43,660 nucleotides of DNA from Acanthaster planci. Taxonomy: Eukaryota > Echinodermata > Asteroidea > Valvatida > Acanthasteridae. Positions 11,341 through 21,881 of this stretch are shown one piece after another. Under the pieces are notes generated by a model. It searched no databases. It was not told where the DNA came from and was given only the letters and a program-made list of their open reading frames with translations. The stretch is taken from the NCBI RefSeq assembly GCF_001949145.1, contig NW_019091392.1:1833610-1877269 (forward strand), written 5' to 3'. The position numbers were made by a program, and so were the translations under genes. How positions within the stretch are numbered: the first letter of the stretch is position 1; each line of letters begins with the position of its first letter.

Positions 11341-12225
11341 GAGTTGCGACTCACGCACTTCAAAGTGTTCAAACAAAGCACAAAATGTTGTAAACAACCG
11401 GGCTATTTATTCTTAAAATAACTCCAGAAGAAAGAGCTCATTAAAGGCAATGACTGCACAAAAAGCCACCAGTTCTTCATCCCACCTACTCGTAAAGCCT
11501 GGCTGGTGGGCTCATTCCCAGACCACCACAGCAGATCTTCGAGTCACCGACCCTGGGTATCTCAAAGTCCTGAGCGGAAGGTGCCGAATTTATAAAAAAA
11601 ACTGCCCTGTCCCAGCCATACGTGTTCTGTACGTGTATTTTTTTTTAAACTTGTACACAGTTTTCTTTATAGGCCCACATCAAGATTTATCTGCACCTTC
11701 TTGCTTCTTGCGGGCGCCATGTGCGAGTTTCCTCCTATGGAGGTTTCTGAATAGCACAGGCAGATAGTGATGAATTCGGGAATGCGAGAACCTGACTGAA
11801 ATTAAGCCCAACTCACAATGTCACTACGATTTTGGTCTGAATGATCCCGATTCACTTGTCTATGATATAATCGCTCTCTCCTCTCTGACCGAACCGAAAA
11901 CGAGTTCAGTTGGCGCACGTCATCTTGGTTCCCACCATGTCTTGCGTGCGCAACCTAACCCCTGGTACATTGTATAAATTTAGTTTTGTTTGTCTGAGCG
12001 GCTGAAATACCGAAAGGTGAACACCACCTTTGGATGGAATGCTGTGGTGTTGGCTCATTCCACTCCCTTGTGCTTGATTCAATGAAGCTATTTCCATCGT
12101 TGTGATTCCAAGCGTATACTAATTATGAGGGGTGCACATTGCCGGGCCTTTCACTTTCATGCCTACGCTTCACGTCGAGTATCGACCACACGTTCTAGCT
12201 CTTCTGTGTGCGCGTTAAGTAAGCA
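11341..12225. other. Intergenic, no gene seen
   Basis: Short open frames only, including a 105-residue one at 11450-11767 with no recognisable domain. Nothing supported. Confidence 0.4.
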
Positions 12226-12688
12226 ATGTCGTCAGACGAACCTCAAACAGGCACATTGAACGCCGAGGTTTGGTTTCGAAAATTTTAAGACTATTTTGAT
12301 ACGAAGTTTGAATCAATTTTCGCTGCAAATCATTCCAAAGACGATTCGGCATTGAAAGAACTTAAAAACAAGCTTGAAGCGCAGGAGCTCTCCAGACCTG
12401 GCAATATTGCTCAATTTGCTTTCTTTGGGCAAATAGAAGTTGTTTTAGATAGAATCAAGCTCACCTTATTTCAAAAGGCCGATGTACAAAAGGCAATTGA
12501 CTATATACAGGAAGCTGAAGAGGGGGTAGCGGAAAGGAAAAAGCAAATAAAAATGGCAAACGCCAGCAAAGCCGGTTGGTTGACGATTCAGCGGTTGGAG
12601 AAAGGAGGGAAAACGAACCAGAACGCAAAAGAAGGTTCAAATCGCAGAGGAGGCTGCCTTGAAGGAACTCGGAAGTCGTAAACGTTAA
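12226..12688 (+). pseudogene. Degraded ORF of probable transposon origin, coiled-coil rich
   Basis: From the ATG at 12226 a frame begins MSSDEPQTGTLNAEVWF and hits an in-frame TAA at 12286-12288. It stays open to about 12640, where a frameshift moves to the frame ending EEAALKELGSRKR at the stop 12686-12688. The middle is rich in Lys, Glu and Ala (RIKLTLFQKADVQKAID, EAEEGVAERKKQIKMANAS) and would form helices. An AATAAA follows at 12833. The conserved-looking text on both sides of two lesions points to a dead copy of a repeated gene. I recall similar text from ORFs of invertebrate mobile elements, but that is memory, not a search. No function assigned. Confidence 0.6.
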
Positions 12689-13094
12689 AAACGATCGTTC
12701 TCTTATCAACTACAAAATGATTCATGCAGCAAGGTTGGCGCTGATCGTAGTCTTTTTCGAGGTGACTGTCAGTTTCTTTTCTTTGTCTTATTTTCAGAGG
12801 GCACCTGAAACATGGCCACACTCCCACGCTTTAATAAATTCTGAGATCAAAATTGATTGTGTTTGTTCTTTGATTTATTGAGGTTGTCTCAAAAGAATGA
12901 AACTGCTTTTCATGCAGATAAGCGTAGCGAAGGAGCATGAAATTTAAATGTCCTACAATTTGGGATGTCTAAATTAGGACATTAGTCAGTGTGTTAACGT
13001 GCAACGCAGATTTACACGTGCGTGGCGTGGAGAAGACTGAATATGTGGGCGTGAGCGTGCCGCTTTTGAAATACACGTGCGATTGACTTTACGT

Positions 13095-13445
13095 CAGAGT
13101 TGTAACCAAAGATTATATAGCGCCGCTTAGCGGCGCAAGATGGGTATTTCGGCCATAAAGGTGTTATCAAATTGAGCGCCATTCGAGTGTGAACGTTCAT
13201 GTGTGTGCGTGCCTGTCGTGGCGCCTACCTGCGCATTAACATGCACTGCGCAGTCGTAGTCCAACCAGAATGGCGCCCAATGTGATAACAACGTTTTACG
13301 CGTATTCATGGTGAAGTTCCCCATCTTGCGCCGCTACGTAACAAGTAACGAGTCACTGATTTTTGTGACTCAAGTCGAGTCAAGTCATTTCACAGCAGAG
13401 AGTCGAGTCGAGTCATCACACCAAGAAGTCGAGTCGAGTCAATTA
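13095..13445. mobile_element. GAGTC-rich foldback element, copy 1, interrupted by a second element
   Basis: CAGAGTTGTAAC (13095-13106) is the end sequence of the intact copy at 13989. The text resumes at 13345 with GTAACGAGTCACTGATTTTTG, so an insert separates the two. After it come GAGTCGAGTC arrays to 13445. GTAAC is present on both sides of the insert. Confidence 0.6.
13128..13336. mobile_element. MITE with terminal inverted repeats, nested in a GAGTC element
   Basis: Ends TAGCGGCGCAAGATGGG (13128-13144) and its complement at 13319-13336. The inverted match extends inward through GTTATCA and GCGCCATTC, with a short asymmetric centre. TA lies at each outer edge. No coding capacity. Confidence 0.7.
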
Positions 13446-13548
13446 TTTTGCCCGATTCAATTTCAGTCACAAACATTTGGACACATAATAGGCCTAGATA
13501 AACATCAAGAGACAGAAATTTGTTTGCTGTTTTGAATTTATTAATGAG

Positions 13549-13890
13549 GAGCATAGCACAACATTTGCTAAGTGTGAAAAAACTGCACTCAATAAAATCA
13601 CTCTGCAGGTTTCAGTAGTTGCTTATCCCAAGAGAAAGCCCTGGAGATTTGCCTCACCAGGTGTCAATTTCATAGAGACACCAAAGCAAACATTTGCTTA
13701 AGTGCAAAAAACCGTTGCTCAGTAAATAAGGTCATCGACCCAAGCTCTCCGTATTTGTCTTGCTAACCAAATTGTACAACTAAATACCATTCACAGCCAA
13801 CATACATCAGATAGAGTTTAGGCCAGCAACATTATTTTATTGAGTAACGGTTTTTTACACTTGGGCAAACTTTATGCTTAAGCAGCTCCA
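13549..13890. repeat. Three copies of an AAGTG/AAAAACCGT repeat, one inverted
   Basis: The unit (ACATTTGCT, AAGTG, AAAAAAC, CTCAATAAA) occurs at about 13560-13605 and 13688-13735 on the plus strand, and on the minus strand at about 13828-13880. The last two form arms of a foldback about 190 bases long. It is probably part of the same repeat cluster as its neighbours. Confidence 0.55.
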
Positions 13891-13988
13891 TAAAATTGGC
13901 CCTTGGTTGCAATAGCCACCGTACAATGTTCAAACCATGCATCCATGCAAACATATGCTGATGTACATGTGTGTACATGTGTACAATG

Positions 13989-14118
13989 CAGAGTTGTAAC
14001 GAGTCACTGATTTTTGTGACTCGAGTCGAGTCATTTTACGGCAGAGAGTCGAGTCACCCAAAAATGCGACTCGAGTCGGACTCGAGTCGAGCCATTGTCT
14101 CGAGTCATTACAACTCTG
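13989..14118. mobile_element. GAGTC-rich foldback element, intact copy
   Basis: Ends CAGAGTTGTAACGAGTC and GACTCGAGTCATTACAACTCTG are near-complementary terminal inverted repeats. The interior is a degenerate array of GACTCGAGTC, itself a palindrome. No matching 8-base target duplication found. Confidence 0.65.
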
Positions 14119-14745
14119 CCTTACGTTGATGTATATTCAACCTGAATAGTCAGTCAGCGTCGTTTTGTATTCAACACGACCAGGGTTAGTGAGGGAACGC
14201 GCACGCAGCTCATGGAGTCGAGGTTGAGCGCGCGTTATTCGAAGCAACCCAGGGGAAACAACCCTAAAAGATGTTGGCAGCGCGTGCAGACGTACTTGCC
14301 TTGGGTGCGCACGCATCGCTGGTGATAAATGGAGATCAATGGTCTATGTCCAGTACATGTTTTTTTTTATTCTATGGCAAGACAGCGTTGGAACCGCGTG
14401 ACGCGGCCTACCTGGTGACATTTTACAACGTACAAGAATATGAATAATGTCTGGGGTAAAGTGAAAGCTATCGATACACTTAATGATGTTCCTGACCTTG
14501 TAAATAGGTTGTTAAAGTGAGCGCTGTCGTGATTTATAGTTCTCAGACACAAGCCCACAAAACTGTGCCAGGCAAGGCAAAGTCGACTTACATATATCTC
14601 AACTTCAGCCCCCTGTATACAAAATAATAGTACGCCTGATCCCGGTTTGCCAAGTCACATTGATTGTTCATAAATTATAATGAAAATGTGTGGGTAGAAA
14701 GAGACATCCTACTGCTGAAGACGGCCGTTTTTAGTCTCGATTGGT

Positions 14746-15061
14746 ATGGATTTGGCCAAAGGTGTCACCGAAGAAAGCCCTGGAGTCGAGGACATCACCA
14801 AATCACCGACCCCAAGATCCCTTTGCACAGGCATAGTGTCCACTGATGATGCCAACTCACCCGTCGAATCCCCAGCAAGAGCATCACAACAACAGGAGCT
14901 TCGTTCCAATGCACCGCAACAAGCTTTCGAACCAAAAGGAGCGAGTATCTCGAAATCATCGAGATCCAGAGAAAGTGGCATGGAAGATACCAATACTCTG
15001 ACCAGGCGTGAGAAAGCTCAGCCCAAACTCATCCAAGTGCAGGAACAATTCCAGCAGACAG
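14746..15061 (+). CDS. Unrecognised gene, exon 1
   Basis: ATG GAT TTG opens the longest frame of this gene (105 codons plus one base). Text is low complexity, with many Ser, Pro, Gln and Glu. Donor is ACAG|GTAGGG, phase 1; the frame runs on past it for 16 codons to a stop at 15109. Confidence 0.6.
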
Positions 15062-18000
15062 GTAGGGCTGTTGACCGTATGTGTCCTGCATTGTTACTTA
15101 ATAATAAATAATACATTAAAATGCCGGATATTGTGCTTTCTAATCCTTATTTGGATTATTTATTCACGTAAAATTCGTCCTTTGCTGAAAACTGTGCACA
15201 CGAGGTGCGAAACTGTTACGTCTGTGATAAACTGAGTTAGTCTTTTCCGTGAAAATGGAAAAAAAAGGGAAAAAAAAACTTCGGTGGGGTGAATTTGCTC
15301 TTCGTGTGTAAAACAATCCCTTGTCCCTTTGTAAAACTAAAAATGCCATTCAGATGATTTTTGACTGACAGAGATCACCGCGATTCGGCTGATTCAGCAT
15401 ATTTTGATAAAATAATTCCACAAAATGTCGGGATCAGATATCAAGATTGAAATGGGCAAAATCAAAATTTCAAAAATTTAAGTGATTTTAGGATAAATGC
15501 GTCTTTTGTGAAAAAAAGTTTGCCCACAGAAGACTTTCTTTTAAGCCCCCCCCCCCCAAAAAAAAACCGTCCAAAGGCTGGTCCGGGAGCATGTCACCGT
15601 ATAGCATGTCGCCGGGAGCATGTTTGCCGTGCTTCGGCAAACTAATAAAAAACAATTTTTTATTCATTAAAGAAACAATCTCCAAAAGCTAACGAAACTG
15701 CTGGACCAACTAGATTCCTGCCTCTGTGTAATTCAAATGTGTTTTCGGTAGTGAGGTACGAACAAATAAGAGATTGTGTCGTATCCCCGGCTTCACCATG
15801 ATGTACTACAGTTGGAAACCCTTGTTCAATAATAATGAAAGATTTTGCATGCCTAATTTCGGACCAGGAGGGAAGAAAGTTTGTCTCTTATCCAGCGGCG
15901 TATCCAGCTTTTGGTGTGTGTGAGTTTGTTTCTGCATTCAATTGGGGACCTTGAACAANGGTGTGTGTGTGGGGGGGATTCAAAAGAGAATGCGGCTTCG
16001 GGTTCATTCGACATGATGCTGGGGAGAAAAAAAATCGAAAGCCTTACTTGCGGTCCCGAAATTCTTCTTTTTATTTCATGGTGGTGTTTTCTTAGGGCTA
16101 ATGTTTGATCAATGAATATTCCGATTACTTTATGAAGTATTATTTGCTTTAAAAAAATCCGGGGGGCGGAGTTTTTCCCCTTCCCTTCGCTGGATACGCC
16201 ACTGCTCTTATCTGAAAGTCGTAAAACGCTTTGAATGTTATAGTCCGGAAGCAGACTATTCGGATCGGGCATTCTTTCACAGCACGTTTTCATTCGGTTG
16301 TCAATGTTGCGATGCTGTGCCCACTGCGGTATTTTTCGCTGTCAGAAGAGGGCGTCAAACGAAAAGTTTTTCCAGCCTGGATTGTCAAGATTCAAAGAGC
16401 GAAGTTCATGTACTGAAAATTTATTTACTTGAATCGAAGTCTTCAGTGACTGTGAAAATTTAAGGCGACGTGGCCTCAAGTTGTAGGAATGAACTTGAAG
16501 GGTGATTGTGCGTTTAACTCAAACGGCCTCGCCTTTGCTTTCGGTTAAGAGATTCCTTCCTCCGTGTACGGGTCACTCTTGGATCTGTGATTCTAACACA
16601 GAGTTTTTCGTAATGATAGAGCTCACCAGTGGTTCTTTAGTCTTCATTTTCGTGTCACCTTTTCTCTCCTGTTTTTGTTTACCCCAAATCTACCTTTAAA
16701 AATCCGAATCCTGATATTTGATATCACTAAGACTTGCAATCAAATAACCTCAAAATAGAGTTTGCTCTCTTTCCATTAATTGTACACGGGAATTGGACCC
16801 AAATGCCGTGAACTATGCACAGCTCTTGCCCCCTCAGAATTTTCTGAGACTAATAAAAGCTGGCCTCATCACAATAGCACTTTCAAATATTAAACGTTAC
16901 TTCCAATGTGTAATAATTGTCTCAAGTGTATAATGGCATTCCATGAATAAAACATAACCCCTATGTCATTTCTGGAGCCAGCTCCTGACCAGAAGCTGGA
17001 GACCTTTTTGGCGTAATGAAAAGGTAGGCATATATATAATACAAGTATCTTATGCGAGTACCGTATCACTGCCATCAATGACTATCACAGAGGTGACGGG
17101 GGCATCCTCCACAGTGCCCTTTGGTTCCAAATCCCACCAAAAAGTCGAGTAAGTCCGTATATTGTGAATCCTTTTGAAAATGGTGTAACCAAGCAAAAAT
17201 AATAAGAAGTAGAACAATTTTTAAACAAATCAATAATTCAATTCTGTTACATAATGCTACAACTTCAGGTATTTTACAGATTTGTTCATCTAAACTGATA
17301 GGATTAACCAAGTATGACGCGAGCAAGATATCTCTCGTAGCCGAACTGAAGCAAACGGACTCGTTCGGAAAGCCCTTGTCTGCCGTTCCATCTTCCGTCA
17401 AGGGCAGGTACCAGTCTATTGATGCAAAGGATGAAAGCTTGATGCCTATTGGCAGAGAGGATGATAACGGCCCAAGGTATTAACTTCAACAGAAGAACGA
17501 CAATAGACATACAGTTTGTAGATATAATCCGCAGAAATATTTGCAAATTGTCCGAAAAGGGTGGTTTGGCGCCCGACACCACTGACTGTCCACATTGACT
17601 TGCTTCAAAACGAGAGGTGCAGAGTAAGGAAGCAACATGCAACGGGATGATTATCAAGAACAAAATCTCAGCTGATAAAAGCAAAGCAGGATAATAAATA
17701 ACCAGGACAGTGAATAAAACTTATAAAAGCCTTGAATATTGTGCAGGTATTAAAAGAATGTTCCCGAATCAACTCTTACCAGCGCCAAAACCAGTAACTG
17801 TAGACCTATCATTTAACGTGAACATAAACATGGCCGGGTTTGCGAGGAGAAAACAAAAAGCTGACTATACGCATGTGACTGTTCTTACACATAGGCGAAT
17901 GCAAGTTTTCCATATTCACATGCATCATTGTGAAACTTGCTTTAATAATATCACGTCAACTATACAACAACGTCCGTGATCATTCTGCACTACACGCAGA

Positions 18001-21000
18001 GTTCTCCAAAATAGCAAGGCCCCGAAGCTGCGTACAGCGGGGTGTCGTAACTTCTTCAATGAATCCGCCGCTCACTGCACATGCGCACAACCAATTAAGG
18101 TTCATCCGCAGCCATGATGAATGAATTAAATTATTTCATTTTCAAAGATGCAGTGACTCCACACACTTGCTCTTATTAGTCTGTAGTATTCACCATCGGC
18201 TTCTCCAAAAAATGTTTCCCCAAACTGCGGATTAGGTCACGCCAGTTGCAGGTTTCCAAACAATTTAGAACAATTAAGCAAGGCGTTCCAATTTCCAAAT
18301 AAAACATGATTTTTTACATTAAATTTCTATTTTATCTTTGTCCAGTATCATTATTGACCAAGACTCTGCAGGTACCAGCGATTCCAAAACCAACCACCAG
18401 ACGTCTCCATTGCAAGAACATCAGGACAAGGGAAAGGATTCCACTATGGGAGGTAACTCCTAGGTGTAAAAACTGTCAGAGCACTGTTGATGTTGTGGCG
18501 ATCCTTTCAAGCCCCAAGACCCCAGTCTGAATTCAGTGAACCGCAGTAACAGCATTTCATTGTCACTATAGTAATCCTCTTATTGGCGTGAATGGTCTTT
18601 CCATTACATAACTGCAACTCAGCTCTAAAGCCACCTACTTGTTTCAAGTAAATAATTAATTTCCTAAGGTGCATTTTCTTAAATTCCCTCAGCACAATCC
18701 AAGGAAAGACAGCACGGATTTAAAGACAAGGTATGCATGTTGCGCTTATTCTTGATCAAAGAATACTAGTTCTCCCCATGCGAAAGTGCAAATCTCTATC
18801 ATTGTTCTGTGAGACACTACCACTATACTTTTCATTTACTGGAATATGCCATAATTGGTCCGATCAATCTGGAAACTTTGAGATACCGGGCTCGTATAAT
18901 TCCATGCGGCAAAGCTCTTTCTTGTTTCCTTCAGGCCCCTACAGCAGCAGCGTCAACTGATACAAGTGTTGCAGCTGAAGGCGGTGTTAAACGAGGTAAT
19001 GCTCTTGTAACGATCCAAGACAAAAAGAACTGTACCCTAGGTTCTATTTAAAATAAAGGTTTTGCGTTCCGTAAGCTTTTTCGCCGTGGTCTAATTAGTT
19101 TAGCCGTATAAAATGCAGCCGAGTTGAGACAACATAACCGTCTCGTGTCTGGAAAACGGGATGTGTTCTGCAAGAGACTTCCCCCCCCACCCGAACTCCA
19201 ATATTATAAAAAGGTCTTATGCTTAAAACCTGTGACCCAAAAGAACAAACATTGAAAAAAAAAGGGAGAAAACTGTCAAAAAAATGATACAGTTTCTCCT
19301 GGAGGAAAACTTCTAATCAGTCACTTGCTAAATTATTAAGAGATGAACGAAAACAAATCATCTATTCCAACGATGATACTAAAGTATTGACACCTTTGTA
19401 TGTATCGAGTAGACTCCTTGGTTGCAACAGCAACCGTGGTCACCAACCTTATGAAGTGGCAGATGAAATCTAAGATGAAAGCTGGAGCCAAGTTACAGTC
19501 GATGGAGAAGGTACGTAGTCTCTTTAAAAGCAGTAATTATAGTAACTTGTACGAAAAGAACTTATTATTCAACAACTCTTTACACCAATAGAAATACAGT
19601 TGCATTATTCTAGAGTGGTCACACAGTAAAACACAGTTGTTTCATGCCTGTTTCACTCGAAATATTATTTTTTTGAAACAACAACTTTCCCCCCACATGC
19701 GTCATTTTGATTGAAGAGGTCTTTCACATATTTTGTTCTATAGTTTTGATGATTCATGCATGTTGCGTACCACAAATAACTGATGGAATCAAAACGTTGT
19801 ACTGGCGTCAAATCAACACGACCCAAAGTAACCTAGCAACAAAAATCTTTCCCAAGAAGGCAGTCCCAGTCTGGCTCAACTTCACACGTTTACGCGTCAA
19901 TTATTTCAACATCGTTCATCTCTCAGTATAAAGGGCATCTGGAGGTGATTCAGAGACGAAGTCGTCAGGAACAAGTGGAGCTACCCTTTCCAATCAGACT
20001 GTATATCCGAAAGGAAGTCTTGCCCATCATACATAACATCGTCAGAGGTAAAGAACAGGTGTACAAAAAAAAATAATGCACGTATTAAGGTATATGAGAC
20101 CTGAGCTGGCAACAGAGGGCACAGTTTTACTAGCTTCCTCTGGTCGGAACTGCACTTCGCTGGTTCACGAACGAATGTAAGATGCACGCGTTACAGTCGA
20201 GATGCTACCAACAAAATAAACACTCCCGACCAACATAGCTCTTTTCAACCGATGAGGGGGTGCTTCTGCTCAAGACAAACCCAAAATACGGGTGGCATGT
20301 ATGGTACATGTATATTGGTTTGTAAATGCACGCGTGCTTCTTAGGAAGTGTCATCCGCCAGACTGAAGTTGCATTTTCCGATGCGATGAGATATCACCGA
20401 CAATGTTCTCGGGCGTGACAAGTCTAAGGTGACATCAATCACTCAATTATAAGTGATCGACGAACACTTCGGGACACTTAGCTAATCGTGTATATAGCTA
20501 CCAGTCTTTGCGCGTATACGGTGCAAACTGAGTCGTCCATTTCCAAGCTGTCCAAAGTTGATCACTTTCAAATGTGGAGCTGGAAAAACGGAAGCACAAA
20601 CTGCAGCAGAATATCCATTCTCGCTGTACGCTGATTGGACGTTACTCCAACGATACTCTGGCCTCTAAAACATGTACATGTACTACATGTATTAAGATTT
20701 CCTGAGAACAGCCATGGAGGTAAAACCAAGGAAGTCTATTACCTGTATGTGGGATATTAGCTCCAAAAACCTCCACAAATCAGTCATTAATACACTCCTG
20801 ACACCCTGTATCAAGTACTGCGTGATTAATATTACCATCGCCAGGACACAGTGTCTTGATGTGTTTCCAACGATGCTCCTCTCTCAACAGAGTACAGATT
20901 GGCTCTGGGTCACGACCACAAGCTAACACGGGAAGCACTGGCCAAAGAGAGGGAGCTGGCCTCAAAGCTTACGGGTGATGAAATTTGCCTGTGACATTGA

Positions 21001-21723
21001 CGAGTTGACCAAGCAAATTCCTGCAGAAAGCAGAACGACTTCTCTCAAATCAGTCTGGACCTCTGGGGTGAATCCTGGAATACGAGGGTCTTGTGTCGTT
21101 TCTCAGATCTTCATTTTTCTATAGATGAGACCCTTCTCATGAACGTTATAAGTCCTGAGAGATCAAGGTTTTTCGTATAGGCATTACTTCCTTTAAACCT
21201 TGTCACTGTAGTTTATCATAGCGGAACATGTCCATTTGCTGATAAAATGACTGAACGGAGAGGAATCCTAAGATGTATTTTAACCCTAACCCCCTAGGGT
21301 GTGTGCAAAATCATATTAAAATTGGAGGATTCACGACTGTTAGGGTTAAGGACTGATTTGTAAGGGGCATTACCGTTTGACTGAATTGTGGGGTCTCGAC
21401 AGCAGGCCCTGTCCTTGGTGTGAAGGGCGAACCTTAAATTGATCATTATGCGCAGGTTCACTTGGCAAAGAAGAAAAGTCTGGAAGGGTAACTTCGGCCC
21501 AGAAACTAGGCACCAACTTTTTGGTTGTCGTCAAGTAACTCTGCCATTCTTGGGATTGGCTCCCCTTTACCATTTGCATCATGGGCTGTGCTTTTCAGAG
21601 AAAAGAAAACATGCAACGGTCGAGCAAATATTTCAGAGCAAAGACGTGACAAGTGAATGCAAAGACCTAACGGAACTGAATCCTCAGACTTTACTGGCAA
21701 TGGGCTTAGTGCAGTTGGCATAA
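14746..21723 (+). CDS. Seven-exon gene for an unrecognised 291-residue protein
   Basis: Join: 14746-15061, 18372-18452, 18945-18995, 19413-19510, 19927-20047, 20891-20974, 21599-21723. Every junction has GT and AG and the phases match throughout (1,1,1,0,1,1), total 876 bases with stop. The first ATG has G at -3 and G at +4, with an in-frame stop shortly upstream, though more 5' exons are possible. Residues 1-150 are Ser, Pro, Gln and charge rich and look disordered. Residues 150-290 look helical and basic: MKWQMKSKMKAGAKLQSMEK, then ELPFPIRLYIRKEVLPII, then a charged LTREALAKERELASKL helix and a C-terminal LNPQTLLAMGLVQLA. No signal peptide or membrane segment, so probably intracellular. I do not recognise the family. 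Single-sequence splice modelling; transcripts could shift exons 3 and 7. It converges tail-to-tail with TBCB. Confidence 0.6.
15885..16212. mobile_element. hAT-type MITE with 8-bp target duplication
   Basis: The element 15893-16204 (312 bases) begins CAGCGGCGTATCCAGC and ends with the complement GCTGGATACGCCACTG. CTCTTATC flanks both sides (15885-15892 and 16205-16212). CAGTGGCG-type ends and 8-base duplications are hAT hallmarks. No transposase. One base inside (15959) is N. Confidence 0.88.
17050..17684 (-). other. Minus-strand coding-like segment, possibly a small or broken secreted-protein gene
   Basis: Three stretches read like protein. A 126-codon frame from 17684 starts MLLSAEILFLIIIPLHVASL, a good signal peptide. 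A second frame, possibly after CCAATAG at 17442-17448, reads SSFASIDWYLPLTEDGTADK and then FPNESVCFSSATRDILLASY. A third reads YSTFWWDLEPKGTVEDAPVT then SVIVIDGSD and stops at 17050. The changes of frame could be short introns or frameshifts; I found no splice set with matching phases. I do not recognise the protein. It sits inside the first intron of the plus-strand gene. Confidence 0.3.
18372..18452 (+). CDS. Unrecognised gene, exon 2
   Basis: 81 bases between CTCTGCAG and GGAG|GTAACTCC, phase 1 to 1. It encodes TSDSKTNHQTSPLQEHQDKG and a few more polar residues, in keeping with exon 1 composition. Confidence 0.55.
18945..18995 (+). CDS. Unrecognised gene, exon 3
   Basis: 51 bases, acceptor CCCCTACAG, donor CGAG|GTAATG, phase 1 to 1. 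It encodes AASTDTSVAAEGGVKR. The upstream TTCCTTCAG acceptor would give a stop in phase, so the later AG is chosen. Confidence 0.5.
19413..19510 (+). CDS. Unrecognised gene, exon 4
   Basis: 98 bases, acceptor CGAGTAG, donor GAGAAG|GTACGTAG, phase 1 to 0. It encodes SLVATATVVTNLMKWQMKSK and a Lys/Met/Ala-rich helix. The acceptor lacks a strong pyrimidine tract. Confidence 0.58.
19927..20047 (+). CDS. Unrecognised gene, exon 5
   Basis: 121 bases, strong acceptor TTCATCTCTCAG, donor AGAG|GTAAAG, phase 0 to 1. It encodes YKGHLEVIQRRSRQEQ then VELPFPIRLYIRKEVLP. The phase-0 start fits the phase-0 end of exon 4. Confidence 0.62.
20891..20974 (+). CDS. Unrecognised gene, exon 6 (alternative 3' end at 20994)
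   Basis: Strong acceptor CTCTCTCAACAG. It encodes EYRLALGHDHKLTREALAKE and ERELASKL. Donor ACGG|GTGATG at 20974 keeps phase 1 into exon 7. If that weak donor is skipped, the frame reads seven more codons to a TGA at 20992-20994, giving a 256-residue form. Confidence 0.58.
21281..21348. repeat. Inverted TAACCCTAAC pair
   Basis: TAACCCTAAC at 21281-21290 and GTTAGGGTTA at 21339-21348. Telomere-like word in a short inverted arrangement; too short to be a telomeric array. Confidence 0.6.
21599..21723 (+). CDS. Unrecognised gene, exon 7 and stop
   Basis: Strong acceptor GTGCTTTTCAG, phase 1. It encodes KRKHATVEQIFQSKDVTS and ends LLAMGLVQLA with TAA at 21721-21723. The helical charged text continues the character of exon 6. 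Confidence 0.52.
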
Positions 21724-21824
21724 TTTAGGCATCCACGCTCCGTACATGTACAACAAACAGACGTTTTGTTGGGACTGGTTTAAGTGTGCTGGTATGGATA
21801 TGCCATTTTCTTCTGTCAAATTTA

Positions 21825-21881
21825 TAACCCTAACACTCCTCAGTCCTCCAACAGGTGAAGGATTGAGGAGGGTTAGGGTTA
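21825..21881. repeat. Hairpin with telomere-like stem
   Basis: TAACCCTAACACTCCTCA (21825-21842) pairs with TGAGGAGGGTTAGGGTTA (21864-21881) almost completely, loop about 21 bases with a further AGTCCT/AGGAT pairing. It lies in the presumed 3' UTR of the unrecognised gene, 100 bases after its stop. Confidence 0.75.

Larger units (their letters stand above)
15062..18371. other. Intron 1 of the unrecognised gene
   Basis: It contains a hAT MITE (15893-16204) and a minus-strand coding-like segment (17050-17684), listed separately. C-run and A-run at 15547-15566. No other supported feature. Confidence 0.45.

Noticed and set aside
13345-14118. CRISPR-like array of GAGTC repeats
   Set aside because: Repeats are very short, irregular and palindromic with no spacers, in a eukaryotic genome.
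15853-16293. 146-codon minus-strand frame
   Set aside because: It spans the hAT MITE and an N; no transposase motif.
21439-21723. Single 94-codon ORF as an independent gene
   Set aside because: Only its last 40 codons look coding, and they start exactly after a strong phase-1 acceptor; treated as exon 7 of the upstream gene.
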